From Symbiopectobacterium purcellii (GTDB lineage: Bacteria; Pseudomonadota; Gammaproteobacteria; Enterobacterales; Enterobacteriaceae): DNA of 64,000 nt. The notes beneath the pieces were generated by a model. That model searched no databases and was not told the DNA's origin. It worked only from the letters and a program-made list of their open reading frames with translations. The first letter of the stretch is position 1, and each line of letters opens with the position of its first letter. Where the stretch lies: contig NZ_CP081864.1 of NCBI RefSeq assembly GCF_019797845.1, forward strand, positions 2,542,001 to 2,606,000, given 5' to 3'. Positions 38,399 to 44,987 of the stretch are shown here, piece by piece. The translations under genes were made by a program, and so were the position numbers.

Positions 38399-38635
38399 TT
38401 AGGCTGCGTGTTCCCTGTGAGCAGGAAGCGCATCCGTCGGGTTCGGGTAAATATCTGGACGCAATTCGTGAGGTGTTACCTGCCACTCCAACGCGCCACA
38501 TAATCTGATCACTTTTTTAGGCGGAACCCCATTCTTTAGCCACAGACTTATAGCTTGCGGCCTAACTCCAACTAACTTCGCTATAGTTGTTTGGTTAGCT
38601 AACCCAGTAATTCTTTTTTTTGCTATGTTTTGCAT
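38399..38635 (-). CDS. cro: Cro repressor
   Basis: 78 aa beginning MQNIAKKRITGLANQTTIAK; HTH motif QTTIAKLVGVRPQAISLWLK, C-terminal HELRPDIYP. First gene of the rightward early operon, divergent from cI, followed by nutR and cII: the lambdoid immunity order. The ATG at 38635 is preferred to upstream codons. Confidence 0.9.
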   Translation of the reverse strand: MQNIAKKRITGLANQTTIAKLVGVRPQAISLWLKNGVPPKKVIRLCGALEWQVTPHELRPDIYPNPTDALPAHREHAA

Positions 38636-38661
38636 GTAAACCTCCAGCCTCATCAACTAGC

Positions 38662-38733
38662 AAAATACAAGAATAAAAAGAAAAAAGCAAAATATTTTTG
38701 CAGTGCTGGAATCAAGGAATACTTGTATAATGT
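38662..38733. promoter_or_regulatory. OR region with divergent PR and PRM promoters
   Basis: PR (minus): TTGCTT at 38690-38685, 17-bp spacer, TATTTT at 38667-38662. PRM (plus): strong TATAAT at 38725-38730 with a poor -35. In both, CTTG directly precedes the -10, making a shared CTTGTAT element that also occurs at pL; probably the operator core. Confidence 0.6.
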
Positions 38734-38737
38734 GCTT

Positions 38738-39157
38738 ATGAAAGAACATTCAATTTACAAAACTTCAGCCCAAAAGATAACTCAAGTCTTATATGAGAAG
38801 GGCTGGAACAGATCTGAGCTTGCGAGAAGGATGGGATTATCTGTGCAAGCTGTTCAACAATGGGCAGCCGGTGCCACGAAGCCAAATGGGAAGAATCTAA
38901 CAAAACTGGCAGAGACAACTGGTAAACCTGAACATTGGTTTTTTATAGAATCATCAGAAGAGCAAGAATCAGCAGATAAACCTGCCTCAAAGAATGAGAG
39001 CACTGATCTTAACCAACAACAAAGAAGACTTATTGAGCTATTTGATCAAATGCCTGAATCAGAGAAGGGGAAAATGATTCACTTGTTTGAAGAAAAAGTA
39101 AAAGAATACGATCGATTGCTTAACGAGCTTATTGCTTTGAAAAACAAGAGAGTATAG
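38738..39157 (+). CDS. cI: CI-type prophage repressor, short form without peptidase domain
   Basis: 140 aa: an HTH_3 DNA-binding domain (RSELARRMGLSVQAVQQWAA) followed by a linker and a helical C-terminal segment (QQRRLIELFDQMPESEKGKM...). There is no S24 self-cleavage domain as in lambda CI. Repressors of this shape (for example Gifsy prophages) are inactivated by antirepressors rather than by RecA-driven cleavage. Divergent from cro. Confidence 0.88.
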   Translation: MKEHSIYKTSAQKITQVLYEKGWNRSELARRMGLSVQAVQQWAAGATKPNGKNLTKLAETTGKPEHWFFIESSEEQESADKPASKNESTDLNQQQRRLIELFDQMPESEKGKMIHLFEEKVKEYDRLLNELIALKNKRV

Positions 39158-39176
39158 TAAGCAAAGGTTCCCACCT

Positions 39177-39200
39177 AACCGGCTTTTGCCGGTTTTTTTG
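39177..39200 (+). terminator. Terminator after cI
   Basis: AACCGGC-TTTT-GCCGGTT stem-loop followed by TTTTT, 20 bp past the cI stop. Confidence 0.88.
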
Positions 39201-39241
39201 TATCCTAAAACTGAATAATGCAAGCAAGGTGAGATAATTTC

Positions 39242-39284
39242 TTGCCATTTTCTATTTTTACTTGTATTATTAAATCAAGAATAC
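39242..39284 (+). promoter_or_regulatory. pL promoter and OL operator candidate
   Basis: TTGCCA (39242-39247), 17-bp spacer, TATTAT (39265-39270), with CTTGTAT spanning the -10 as at PR and PRM. A near-inverted ATCAAGAATA follows. It would drive the plus-strand leftward early operon. The stretch 39285-39414 holds no recognised feature. Confidence 0.6.
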
Positions 39285-39414
39285 CAACCCGCAACGGCAA
39301 TACCCCGGCAGGCAAGACCTCGAGTTACCCGCCGATTGCCTGAGCGTAAGTAGCCAGCCCGAGGCACACGAACATGACGGCGGTTGGGATAGCTAACGAG
39401 AGAGGAGATGGAAG

Positions 39415-39825
39415 ATGGTAACAAATACAAATGGCGCCCTCGAGACCCGGCGCTTTGATAAAGACTCAATCAGTACAGTGCTTTCAGCCGGTAGTATGTA
39501 CAGTACGAGCTTATTGCTTAAAGAATTGAAAGATAAGTACCGCGCTCAACTCGGAATAGCTGAATCTCAGTATTCAGCCATTCGCGGCGTATTCTGGGGG
39601 ATTTATTCACTGAAGATGCGCATAAAAGAAGCTGAGGCTGTTACTGATCAGACCTTAAATACCGATCGCCTTCACCTATCGACCAACCAGCGTAACTCGC
39701 TAAGTCAATTTTTGGCGGATTGTCATAGTTTAAAATCATTTTTAGATACTTGCGCTCCTCTTCCGGAAGGTCTTCAGCATTCACTTCTTCCTGAAGAACA
39801 AAAAGCAGGTCATGAATTGAAGTAG
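39415..39825 (+). CDS. Possible early leader protein (136 aa), partly antisense to 39641-40090
   Basis: ATG preceded by AGAGGAGATGGAAG, a good ribosome site, and placed first behind pL. The N-terminal half (SMYSTSLLLKELKDKYRAQLG) looks like plausible protein, but the second half overlaps, on the opposite strand, a gene with better family support. Not recognised; may be real only in its first half. Confidence 0.4.
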   Translation: MVTNTNGALETRRFDKDSISTVLSAGSMYSTSLLLKELKDKYRAQLGIAESQYSAIRGVFWGIYSLKMRIKEAEAVTDQTLNTDRLHLSTNQRNSLSQFLADCHSLKSFLDTCAPLPEGLQHSLLPEEQKAGHELK

Positions 39826-40090
39826 ATCTTATTTCTTCTGGTTTCCAATTGGTTTTTAAGAAAACCATGTGGTGCAGAACTTTAATACCAGAAAGATCAA
39901 AAATTGATTTTTTATATTTATCCCTATGATTATTCAAAATCATTTCGATTAAAAGCAAATGATGTATGTGAGTGCGACACTTAAAATCTTCCAGTGTATA
40001 TGGCTCCATTCTGGAATCGTAACCAGTGGCGTCGTAAAAGTCGATGAGTCCTGGTTCTAATGCAAGGTAAAGTTTGTAGTAGTCAGTCAT
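39641..40090 (-). CDS. ECs1072-family phage-associated protein
   Basis: 149 aa beginning MTDYYKLYLALEPGLIDFYD and containing RTHIHHLLLIEMIL, HHMVFLKTNWKPEEIR and HDLLFVLQEE, which I recall from the ECs1072 family of prophage proteins of unknown function. It is on the strand opposite the leftward operon, so probably expressed separately in the lysogen. Confidence 0.7.
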   Translation of the reverse strand: MTDYYKLYLALEPGLIDFYDATGYDSRMEPYTLEDFKCRTHIHHLLLIEMILNNHRDKYKKSIFDLSGIKVLHHMVFLKTNWKPEEIRSTSIHDLLFVLQEEVNAEDLPEEERKYLKMILNYDNPPKIDLASYAGWSIGEGDRYLRSDQ

Positions 40091-40200
40091 AGAAAACCTT
40101 CTTGGTTGTGTGAGAGCTCCCAAGATACCACTGCCGCCTGAGGTGGAGAATAAACCAGGCATTAAACCACAGCAGATTAATGAGTCTGCTCTGTTTTAAC

Positions 40201-40252
40201 CGCTCTTTTTACAACGAGCCTCGCGCTCTACGGAAGGCACCGACAACGTGCC
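40201..40252 (+). promoter_or_regulatory. nutL antitermination site
   Basis: boxA CGCTCTTTTTACA (40201-40213) then boxB GGCAC-CGACAAC-GTGCC (40236-40252). Same loop and same CTACGGAAG / CGAAC flanks as nutR. The GACAA core is also the P22 boxB loop. Confidence 0.87.
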
Positions 40253-40268
40253 GAACCTTTACCCAGAT

Positions 40269-40347
40269 GTTTTTGGGGTGTGGTGGGCTGAATAAAAATT
40301 ATAGCCAACACCAGGGGCCACCACTGGCTCACCACACCACCAAAACC
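40269..40347 (+). other. Long RNA hairpin between nutL and N (RNase III-type site candidate)
   Basis: A 5' arm at 40269-40289 (GTTTTTGGGGTGTGGTGGGC) pairs almost completely with a 3' arm at 40326-40347. Lambda has an RNase III-cut hairpin at this position that couples N autoregulation to antitermination; a like role is inferred. Confidence 0.6.
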
Positions 40348-40364
40348 ATCTATTGGAGGGGAGC

Positions 40365-40718
40365 ATGGCTACTATCATTTACCGTAAATCCGTTAATCCT
40401 GTTAGCAAAACCAACGCCGCCATTCGCCGTCATGCCAGACGCAAGGCAGAGGCCATCCGGCGTGAACTGGTGACATCCCGTATCGATAAGGTATTGGGGC
40501 AGAAGCCAGTAAAACGCAAGGCGCTTAACCGAATTGAATTGGCCTTCAAGCGCAAACGTGCGCCACGAATTAATTTCAATTTACTGGGCAAGTTCAGGAA
40601 GCAAATTAACCGTTTCGCCGAAATGTACGACAGGGTTAAGCGCCTTAACCATCGCATCTGGTACAGCGCACCGAAAACGGAGTATGGCATTACCGCCAGA
40701 GCAAGACAGACATATTAA
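40365..40718 (+). CDS. N: Antitermination protein N
   Basis: 117 aa, very basic. An arginine-rich motif near the N-terminus (AAIRRHARRKAEAIRREL) would bind boxB RNA. The C-terminal part (RVKRLNHRIWYSAPKTEYGI followed by TARARQTY) parallels lambda N (RKNQRTWYSKPGERGITCSGRQK without alignment). GGAGGGGAG precedes the ATG. It is directly behind nutL and modifies polymerase on both early operons. Confidence 0.85.
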   Translation: MATIIYRKSVNPVSKTNAAIRRHARRKAEAIRRELVTSRIDKVLGQKPVKRKALNRIELAFKRKRAPRINFNLLGKFRKQINRFAEMYDRVKRLNHRIWYSAPKTEYGITARARQTY

Positions 40719-40766
40719 CTTGGCAGCAGATCACAGGAAGTCAGTTAACGTAACAGCGAGGTAAGT

Positions 40767-41018
40767 ATGCAAAACGATGACATGAAAGAGTATCTCACAA
40801 AGTTGGGGGAATTCTTTTATCCGTTCCTTGTAAATGTTGAGTTAGGGAATGTTTCAGCATTGGAAAACACCACAAACCTTATTAATGCATTTATTAATTT
40901 CAATGAGGTTGGTTATTTTAACCGACCGACTAAAGTTGGAAACATCAAAAGTGGCGGACAAACAGCCCCGCCAGAAGGTGAGGCGGGTTGTGACTCAGGA
41001 ATCGGTGTAGAGGTATGA
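40767..41018 (+). CDS. Small unknown early protein (83 aa)
   Basis: Reads MQNDDMKEYLTKLGEFFYPF; helical N-terminal half, Gly-rich end. GCGAGG lies upstream. Early leftward operon; function unknown. Its 3' end overlaps the convergent 40995 gene by 24 bases. Confidence 0.6.
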   Translation: MQNDDMKEYLTKLGEFFYPFLVNVELGNVSALENTTNLINAFINFNEVGYFNRPTKVGNIKSGGQTAPPEGEAGCDSGIGVEV

Positions 41019-41279
41019 CGCCCAGTTAGTAAGCTCGCAGACAAACACTGCCGCAGCTTTACTTGATATCGGATCAGCAATTCGACTTACTGCAACTCTT
41101 ACATCTGCTATGCCAGATTGACTTGATCCAACATAGGTTCCTGTAGGTAGCATTCTTACCGGGCCGCCCACTGCCTGGATTGTTTTCCTGAATCCAATTT
41201 TACTCATTCCTTCATAAAGCTTTTCGTATTTATCGCTATCAGCATCGAATAGCTCAACCCTAACGGCGTAATCCGTCAT
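40995..41279 (-). CDS. DUF2622 / GhoS-like small protein (94 aa)
   Basis: Begins MTDYAVRVELFDADSDKYEK and continues LYEGMSKIGFRKTI, PVRMLPTGTYVG; this resembles DUF2622, the family containing the type V antitoxin RNase GhoS. No GhoT-like toxin is seen next to it, so an antitoxin role is not supported. Convergent to the leftward operon; probably a lysogenic gene. Confidence 0.6.
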   Translation of the reverse strand: MTDYAVRVELFDADSDKYEKLYEGMSKIGFRKTIQAVGGPVRMLPTGTYVGSSQSGIADVRVAVSRIADPISSKAAAVFVCELTNWASYLYTDS

Positions 41280-41401
41280 GAAAGATTTCCTTACATTGCC
41301 TGTGGAATAACCAATTTATCAGGTTCCTTTGCATTGGGGAATGCAGGAACCCTCGCCGCCTGAGAGGGTCACCAAAGCAGGCACTTAACACGGAGAGCAC
41401 C

Positions 41402-41464
41402 ATGCAAAAGCTCATTGACGAAAATATTTTGATAGCTAACGGAGGATTGAATGATGCAACTTAA
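41402..41464 (+). CDS. 20-aa leader-like peptide overlapping the next gene
   Basis: ACGGAGAG precedes ATG; reads MQKLIDENILIANGGLNDAT and stops 14 bases inside the following gene, suggesting translational coupling. Confidence 0.4.
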   Translation: MQKLIDENILIANGGLNDAT

Positions 41465-41687
41465 TAAGCCTCATATCACGACCTTCAATCAACCTGATCA
41501 CAGGGAAAGGGGCGTTATCACTTACGGTAGTAATAATATTAATCATCCTCATTATTTGATGAACACTCAAATTTTCCCCGGCGATGACAGTGAAACAAAG
41601 GGATATAAGTTAACCATTGCCTATCTGACGGAAGAAAATCAGTGGCTCAAAAAGCAGGTGAAAAAATTAACGGGTCTCTATGACTGA
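41451..41687 (+). CDS. Small unknown early protein (78 aa)
   Basis: ACGGAGG before the ATG at 41451 (a second ATG follows). Reads MMQLNKPHITTFNQPDHRER, ending with a coiled-coil-like LTEENQWLKKQVKKLTGLYD. Not recognised. Confidence 0.6.
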   Translation: MMQLNKPHITTFNQPDHRERGVITYGSNNINHPHYLMNTQIFPGDDSETKGYKLTIAYLTEENQWLKKQVKKLTGLYD

Positions 41688-41751
41688 AACACTTCAAACA
41701 TTCCCATCATCCGCTTATCGCCGAAATCAACATCACACTGATAATAGATAA
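41680..41751 (+). CDS. Possible 23-aa peptide
   Basis: ATG at 41680 overlaps the end of the preceding gene; reads MTETLQTFPSSAYRRNQHHT. Supported only by the overlap. Confidence 0.25.
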   Translation: MTETLQTFPSSAYRRNQHHTDNR

Positions 41752-41832
41752 CACTGAACTGCCTCTTTATACCCGCGCCGATATTCGTCGGCAAAATTAT
41801 ACATCAATCCAAATAGTGAAACGGAGAACGCC

Positions 41833-42021
41833 ATGCAATATGCCTTTGCAGGGTGGCCTATTGCTGGCCGCCCGGAAACACAATTTGACCCGATTCGGTC
41901 AATCGAACATCACTACTCAAATATTGTCACGAGCCAGAGCTTCAAAAACAAAAGCTGGCTGCAACGGTTATTCGAGCAGCTTATTGCAACGGTTAATCAG
42001 AAAGGAAATCCCAATGCTTAA
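41833..42021 (+). CDS. Small unknown early protein (62 aa)
   Basis: ACGGAGAACGCC precedes the ATG. Reads MQYAFAGWPIAGRPETQFDP and ends basic (VNQKGNPNA). It overlaps the next gene by 8 bases. Not recognised. Confidence 0.6.
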   Translation: MQYAFAGWPIAGRPETQFDPIRSIEHHYSNIVTSQSFKNKSWLQRLFEQLIATVNQKGNPNA

Positions 42022-42322
42022 TCCATCAAAGATAAAGGCCATTCGGAAAATCATGGAAGAAATGCCGCCTGAAATAACAGAGGACTGTTACGCAGAGGCT
42101 GAGCAATTGGCGGAGAAGTCTATCGAAAGGTTTCGTGACTCGCTCAGAAGGCACTGGCCCGACGCTTACACCGAGCAAGCCTGTGAGTACATGGAAGATA
42201 GCGATGTTGATTATCAGCAAGCAGAGGGTGAACGTATTTTTGACGCCATTTTCCACCGTGTAAAGGTTGAGCGGGCATTTTGGATTTATGACAGGCAGAA
42301 CAGCACGGAGGATGCAGCATGA
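42014..42322 (+). CDS. Small acidic early protein upstream of bet (102 aa)
   Basis: AAAGGAAATCCC before ATG; reads MLNPSKIKAIRKIMEEMPPE, mostly helical and acidic (YMEDSDVDYQQAEGERIFDA). It ends 4 bases inside bet. Lambda has gam here, but I see no clear Gam similarity. Confidence 0.6.
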   Translation: MLNPSKIKAIRKIMEEMPPEITEDCYAEAEQLAEKSIERFRDSLRRHWPDAYTEQACEYMEDSDVDYQQAEGERIFDAIFHRVKVERAFWIYDRQNSTEDAA

Positions 42323-43059
42323 GCACGGCATTAACAACAATGGCTGGGAAGCTGGCTGAGCGTCTCGGTATGCAGCCAGGTACGGACTTGATGAATACCC
42401 TTAAGAATACGGCGTTCAAGGGGGGTAACGTCACGGACGAGCAATTTACTGCCCTACTTATCGTTGCCAACCAGTACGGGCTTAACCCGTGGACGAAAGA
42501 GATTTACGCATTCCCTGATAAGGGCGGCATTGTCCCGGTTGTTGGTGTAGATGGTTGGGCGCGGATCATTAACGAACATCCGCAATTCGATGGCATGGAA
42601 TTCAGCTACGATAAGGACCAGGGCGCATCGACTTGCAGGATTTACCGCAAAGATCGCAAACACCCCACGGTAGTCACCGAATACATGGGCGAGTGTAAGC
42701 GCAATACCCAGCCGTGGCAATCACACCCTACCCGCATGCTGCGCCACAAGTCGCTCATTCAGTGTGCACGCATGGCATTTGGGTTTGCTGGCATTTACGA
42801 CAGCGACGAAGCAGAGCGGATCATCGAAAGCAGCCCGGCAAGCGTTGTTGTTGGAGAACAAACAGACGAGCGCCGCCCTGCACTCATTGCCCGGTGCGAA
42901 GAAGCGGCACAGCTAAGCATGGAAGTTTTCGCCGAGACATGGAAGAACCTCACCCAGGAAGAACGCCAGATTATCGGCAATGCAGAGAAGGAGCGCATCA
43001 AGAACACCGCCCCAATCGAAGCAGAATTCAGAGAGGTGGAGCATGCAACAGCGCAGTGA
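42319..43059 (+). CDS. bet: Phage recombination protein Bet (Red beta family)
   Basis: 246 aa single-strand annealing protein. Typical phrases: LLIVANQYGLNPWTKEIYAF, GIVPVVGVDGWARIIN, PTRMLRHKSLIQCARMAFG. With Exo it performs RecA-independent recombination and helps form concatemers for headful packaging. Coupled to exo by a 17-base overlap. Confidence 0.95.
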   Translation: MSTALTTMAGKLAERLGMQPGTDLMNTLKNTAFKGGNVTDEQFTALLIVANQYGLNPWTKEIYAFPDKGGIVPVVGVDGWARIINEHPQFDGMEFSYDKDQGASTCRIYRKDRKHPTVVTEYMGECKRNTQPWQSHPTRMLRHKSLIQCARMAFGFAGIYDSDEAERIIESSPASVVVGEQTDERRPALIARCEEAAQLSMEVFAETWKNLTQEERQIIGNAEKERIKNTAPIEAEFREVEHATAQ

Positions 43060-43666
43060 TGAATGGTTTTCCGCCCGTTGTGGCAACGTGACCGCCAGTC
43101 GCCTGTCTGACGTAATGGCGAAAACGAAATCGGGCTATTCCGCCAGCCGTCAGAACTACATGGCAGAGCTTATCTGCCAGCGCCTAACTGGAAAGGTGGA
43201 AGAAAGTTACTCAAACGCCGCCATGCAGCGCGGCACTGAACTTGAACCGGTGGCGCGGGAGATGTACCTGCTTAACCAGTTTGACGCAGAAGTGACCGAG
43301 GTCGGCTTTATCCTTCACCCTGACATCGCAGGATTTGGCGCATCGCCCGACGGACTGGTCGGAAATGATGGTCTGATTGAAATCAAGTGCCCCAATACAT
43401 GGACGCATTTAGAGACCATCAAGACTGGTAAGCCAAAACAGCAGTACTTGCTCCAAATGCACGCCCAAATGATGTGTACGGGCCGAAAGTGGTGTGATCT
43501 TGTCAGCTATGACGACAGGCTACCGCCAGACCTTGCCTATTACCAGTTGAGAATTCATCAGGAGGATAAGCTGGTTGCTGAAATAGGGGAGGCGTTAAGG
43601 CAGTTTCTGGCTGAGCTTGAAAGAGAACTTGAGGTTATTAGAAACTTATCCAAGGTGGCGGCATGA
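43043..43666 (+). CDS. exo: Lambda-type 5'-3' exonuclease (YqaJ family)
   Basis: 207 aa. Motifs: WFSARCGNVTASRLSDVMA, RGTELEPVAREMY, then the PD-(D/E)xK core ASPDGLVGNDGLIEIKCPNTW and the conserved YLLQMHAQM. The ATG at 43043 lies inside the end of bet. It chews duplex ends to feed Bet. Confidence 0.95.
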   Translation: MQQRSDEWFSARCGNVTASRLSDVMAKTKSGYSASRQNYMAELICQRLTGKVEESYSNAAMQRGTELEPVAREMYLLNQFDAEVTEVGFILHPDIAGFGASPDGLVGNDGLIEIKCPNTWTHLETIKTGKPKQQYLLQMHAQMMCTGRKWCDLVSYDDRLPPDLAYYQLRIHQEDKLVAEIGEALRQFLAELERELEVIRNLSKVAA

Positions 43667-43731
43667 GTACCTGCACGTCGTCGGGCGGCTATACAGATGA
43701 GTTCAGCCTGACGCGGGAGCGGAGTTGCTGA
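43663..43731 (+). CDS. Possible 22-aa peptide after exo
   Basis: ATGA overlap with the exo stop; reads MSTCTSSGGYTDEFSLTRER. Ends just before the tRNA-like gene. Weak evidence. Confidence 0.25.
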   Translation: MSTCTSSGGYTDEFSLTRERSC

Positions 43732-43735
43732 AAGC

Positions 43736-43813
43736 TGGAGGGTCGAGCAGGGATCGAACCCGCATCTTACGGTTGGGGAACACGTACGCTCTTCCACATT
43801 AAGCTACCGACCC
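43736..43813 (-). tRNA. tRNA-like gene with enlarged anticodon arm (possible CCCC loop)
   Basis: On the minus strand: acceptor GGGTCGG pairs with TCGACCC, D-arm GCTT...GAGC with GG in the loop, T-arm GCGGG-TTCGATC-CCTGC, and encoded CCA end. The anticodon arm has 19 instead of 17 bases: TACG/CGTA, a bulged T, a G-C pair, and an 8-base loop TTCCCCAA. That would suit a four-base CCCC anticodon or be a degenerate tRNA. The body resembles a Lys-type acceptor, but the specificity is unclear. Confidence 0.7.
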
Positions 43814-43829
43814 AGGGTGGCAGAATTGA

Positions 43830-44270
43830 TTAAAGGGCCGTAACGAGAAAAGCTTTCACAACCAGAGAGATAATACCCAAGATTCCAGCACTCAGCATCC
43901 AGCGCATTAACTTCTGCTCTGAGCGGATACCCGCCATCTCAAGCTGTAAATCCTTGCGGACTAAAGATATCTGCGCCTCGGTCTTCTCGAAGCGATGAGC
44001 CATATCCTTACGCACATCGGCTATCTGCGCCTCAGTTTTCTCGAAGCGAGCCTGCATCTGAGCTTCGTTCTTCTCGAAGCGAGCGTCAATATCCTTGCGA
44101 ACGTCGGCTATATCGCGCTTTACCTCGGCAATATCAGCCTTTGTAGCCACATCAGCTACCTCGTGAGACTTACGCACAACGAGCGAAATGGCCTTGGCCT
44201 GCTCACTGGTTAGCCCGGCGGTTTGAAGCTCTTCTGACGCCTGCAATGTATCAAATGCGACTTGGCCCAT
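43830..44270 (-). CDS. Coiled-coil protein with C-terminal membrane anchor (DUF1640-like)
   Basis: 146 aa. After an N-terminal region (MGQVAFDTLQASEELQTAGL) come near-repeats of about 16-18 residues (ARFEKNEAQM, ARFEKTEAQIADVRKDM, HRFEKTEAQISLVRKDL) forming a long coiled coil, then a membrane helix (MLSAGILGIISLVVKAFLV). GGAGG lies upstream of the ATG at 44270. It is on the strand opposite to the leftward operon. It resembles the CCDC90/DUF1640 class; role unknown. Confidence 0.75.
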   Translation of the reverse strand: MGQVAFDTLQASEELQTAGLTSEQAKAISLVVRKSHEVADVATKADIAEVKRDIADVRKDIDARFEKNEAQMQARFEKTEAQIADVRKDMAHRFEKTEAQISLVRKDLQLEMAGIRSEQKLMRWMLSAGILGIISLVVKAFLVTAL

Positions 44271-44381
44271 GGGGAAATCCTCCTGTGTTAAGCCAAGTGT
44301 AAGCGATCTGACCGCCAATCTGCAAAATTTTACCCGTTAGCACTCTGATAACCACATCCGTTTAATTATGGAGAAATTATT

Positions 44382-44411
44382 ATGTCTAAATTAGTTGTCA
44401 TTGAAAATACC
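44382..44411 (+). pseudogene. Start of a leftward-operon gene cut by an IS remnant
   Basis: TATGGAG precedes an ATG reading MSKLVVIENT, which after ten codons passes into IS903-type sequence. The rest of the gene is absent, so an IS-linked deletion removed the end of the leftward operon. Confidence 0.55.
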
Positions 44412-44787
44412 ACGATGCGTTGCTGAGAAAGAAAATCAGGCCCCTTATCCCACCGCGAAGCGGGGCGCAATAGTGGCCGGACAAGTACCATGAACGTAAC
44501 CATGCGGTGGCGAATCAGCATCTGAGCGGCAGCAATGACGAGTGGAAGAAGAAAGTGGACTATCACCGCCGTTCCGTGGCAGAAACGGCGATGTTCCGCA
44601 TCAAAACGTTGCTGGGTGGCCACCTGAGCCTGCGGGACTATGACGCGCAGGTGGGTGAAGCGATGGCGATGGTCAAAGCGCTGAACCGGATGACGCTGTT
44701 GGGTATACCGGACAGCATCCGCATCGCATAACGGTAGACCCTGCGGGAAACATCCTGGCCGCTAACTCTGATTTATTCAACAAAGCC
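44411..44787 (+). mobile_element. Right-end remnant of a second IS903-type element
   Basis: Matches the 3' third of the transposase and right terminal repeat of the complete element at 9539-10592, but is clearly diverged at the base level. It ends in the same repeat ATTTATTCAACAAAGCC at 44771-44787. The left part is missing, and the transposase frame has a TAG where the intact copy has a Tyr codon (GCGCAATAG). Confidence 0.9.
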
Positions 44788-44804
44788 CACATATCATTTA
44801 AAAT

Positions 44805-44987
44805 TTACGCGTATTTTCTCACATGCTTATATGCATATGGATAGTTTTCACTATTCTCTAATATAAAATTATCTATTTCTTTGAGTAATTCTGATTTACC
44901 AACACTCTTTTTATCTATTTTTGCGTAAATGCCACCATTTATTGGACCTTTATAATATTTACTAGATGGAATTTCTGATGAGTTAAA
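44805..44987 (-). other. In-frame 60-codon extension downstream of the effector stop
   Basis: Immediately after the TAA at 44990-44988 the same frame stays open for 60 codons to a TAA at 44807-44805. It reads FNSSEIPSSKYYKGPINGGI then YAKIDKKSVGKSELLKEID and ends YKHVRKYA. It looks like real protein and carries a third IYA motif (GGIYAKI). The full ancestral gene may have been 367-368 codons, with the TAA a nonsense mutation. Confidence 0.6.

Noticed and set aside
38304..38501. Frames overlapping cro and nutR
   Set aside because: They cross the boxA/boxB elements and the cro gene in other frames, with no family match.
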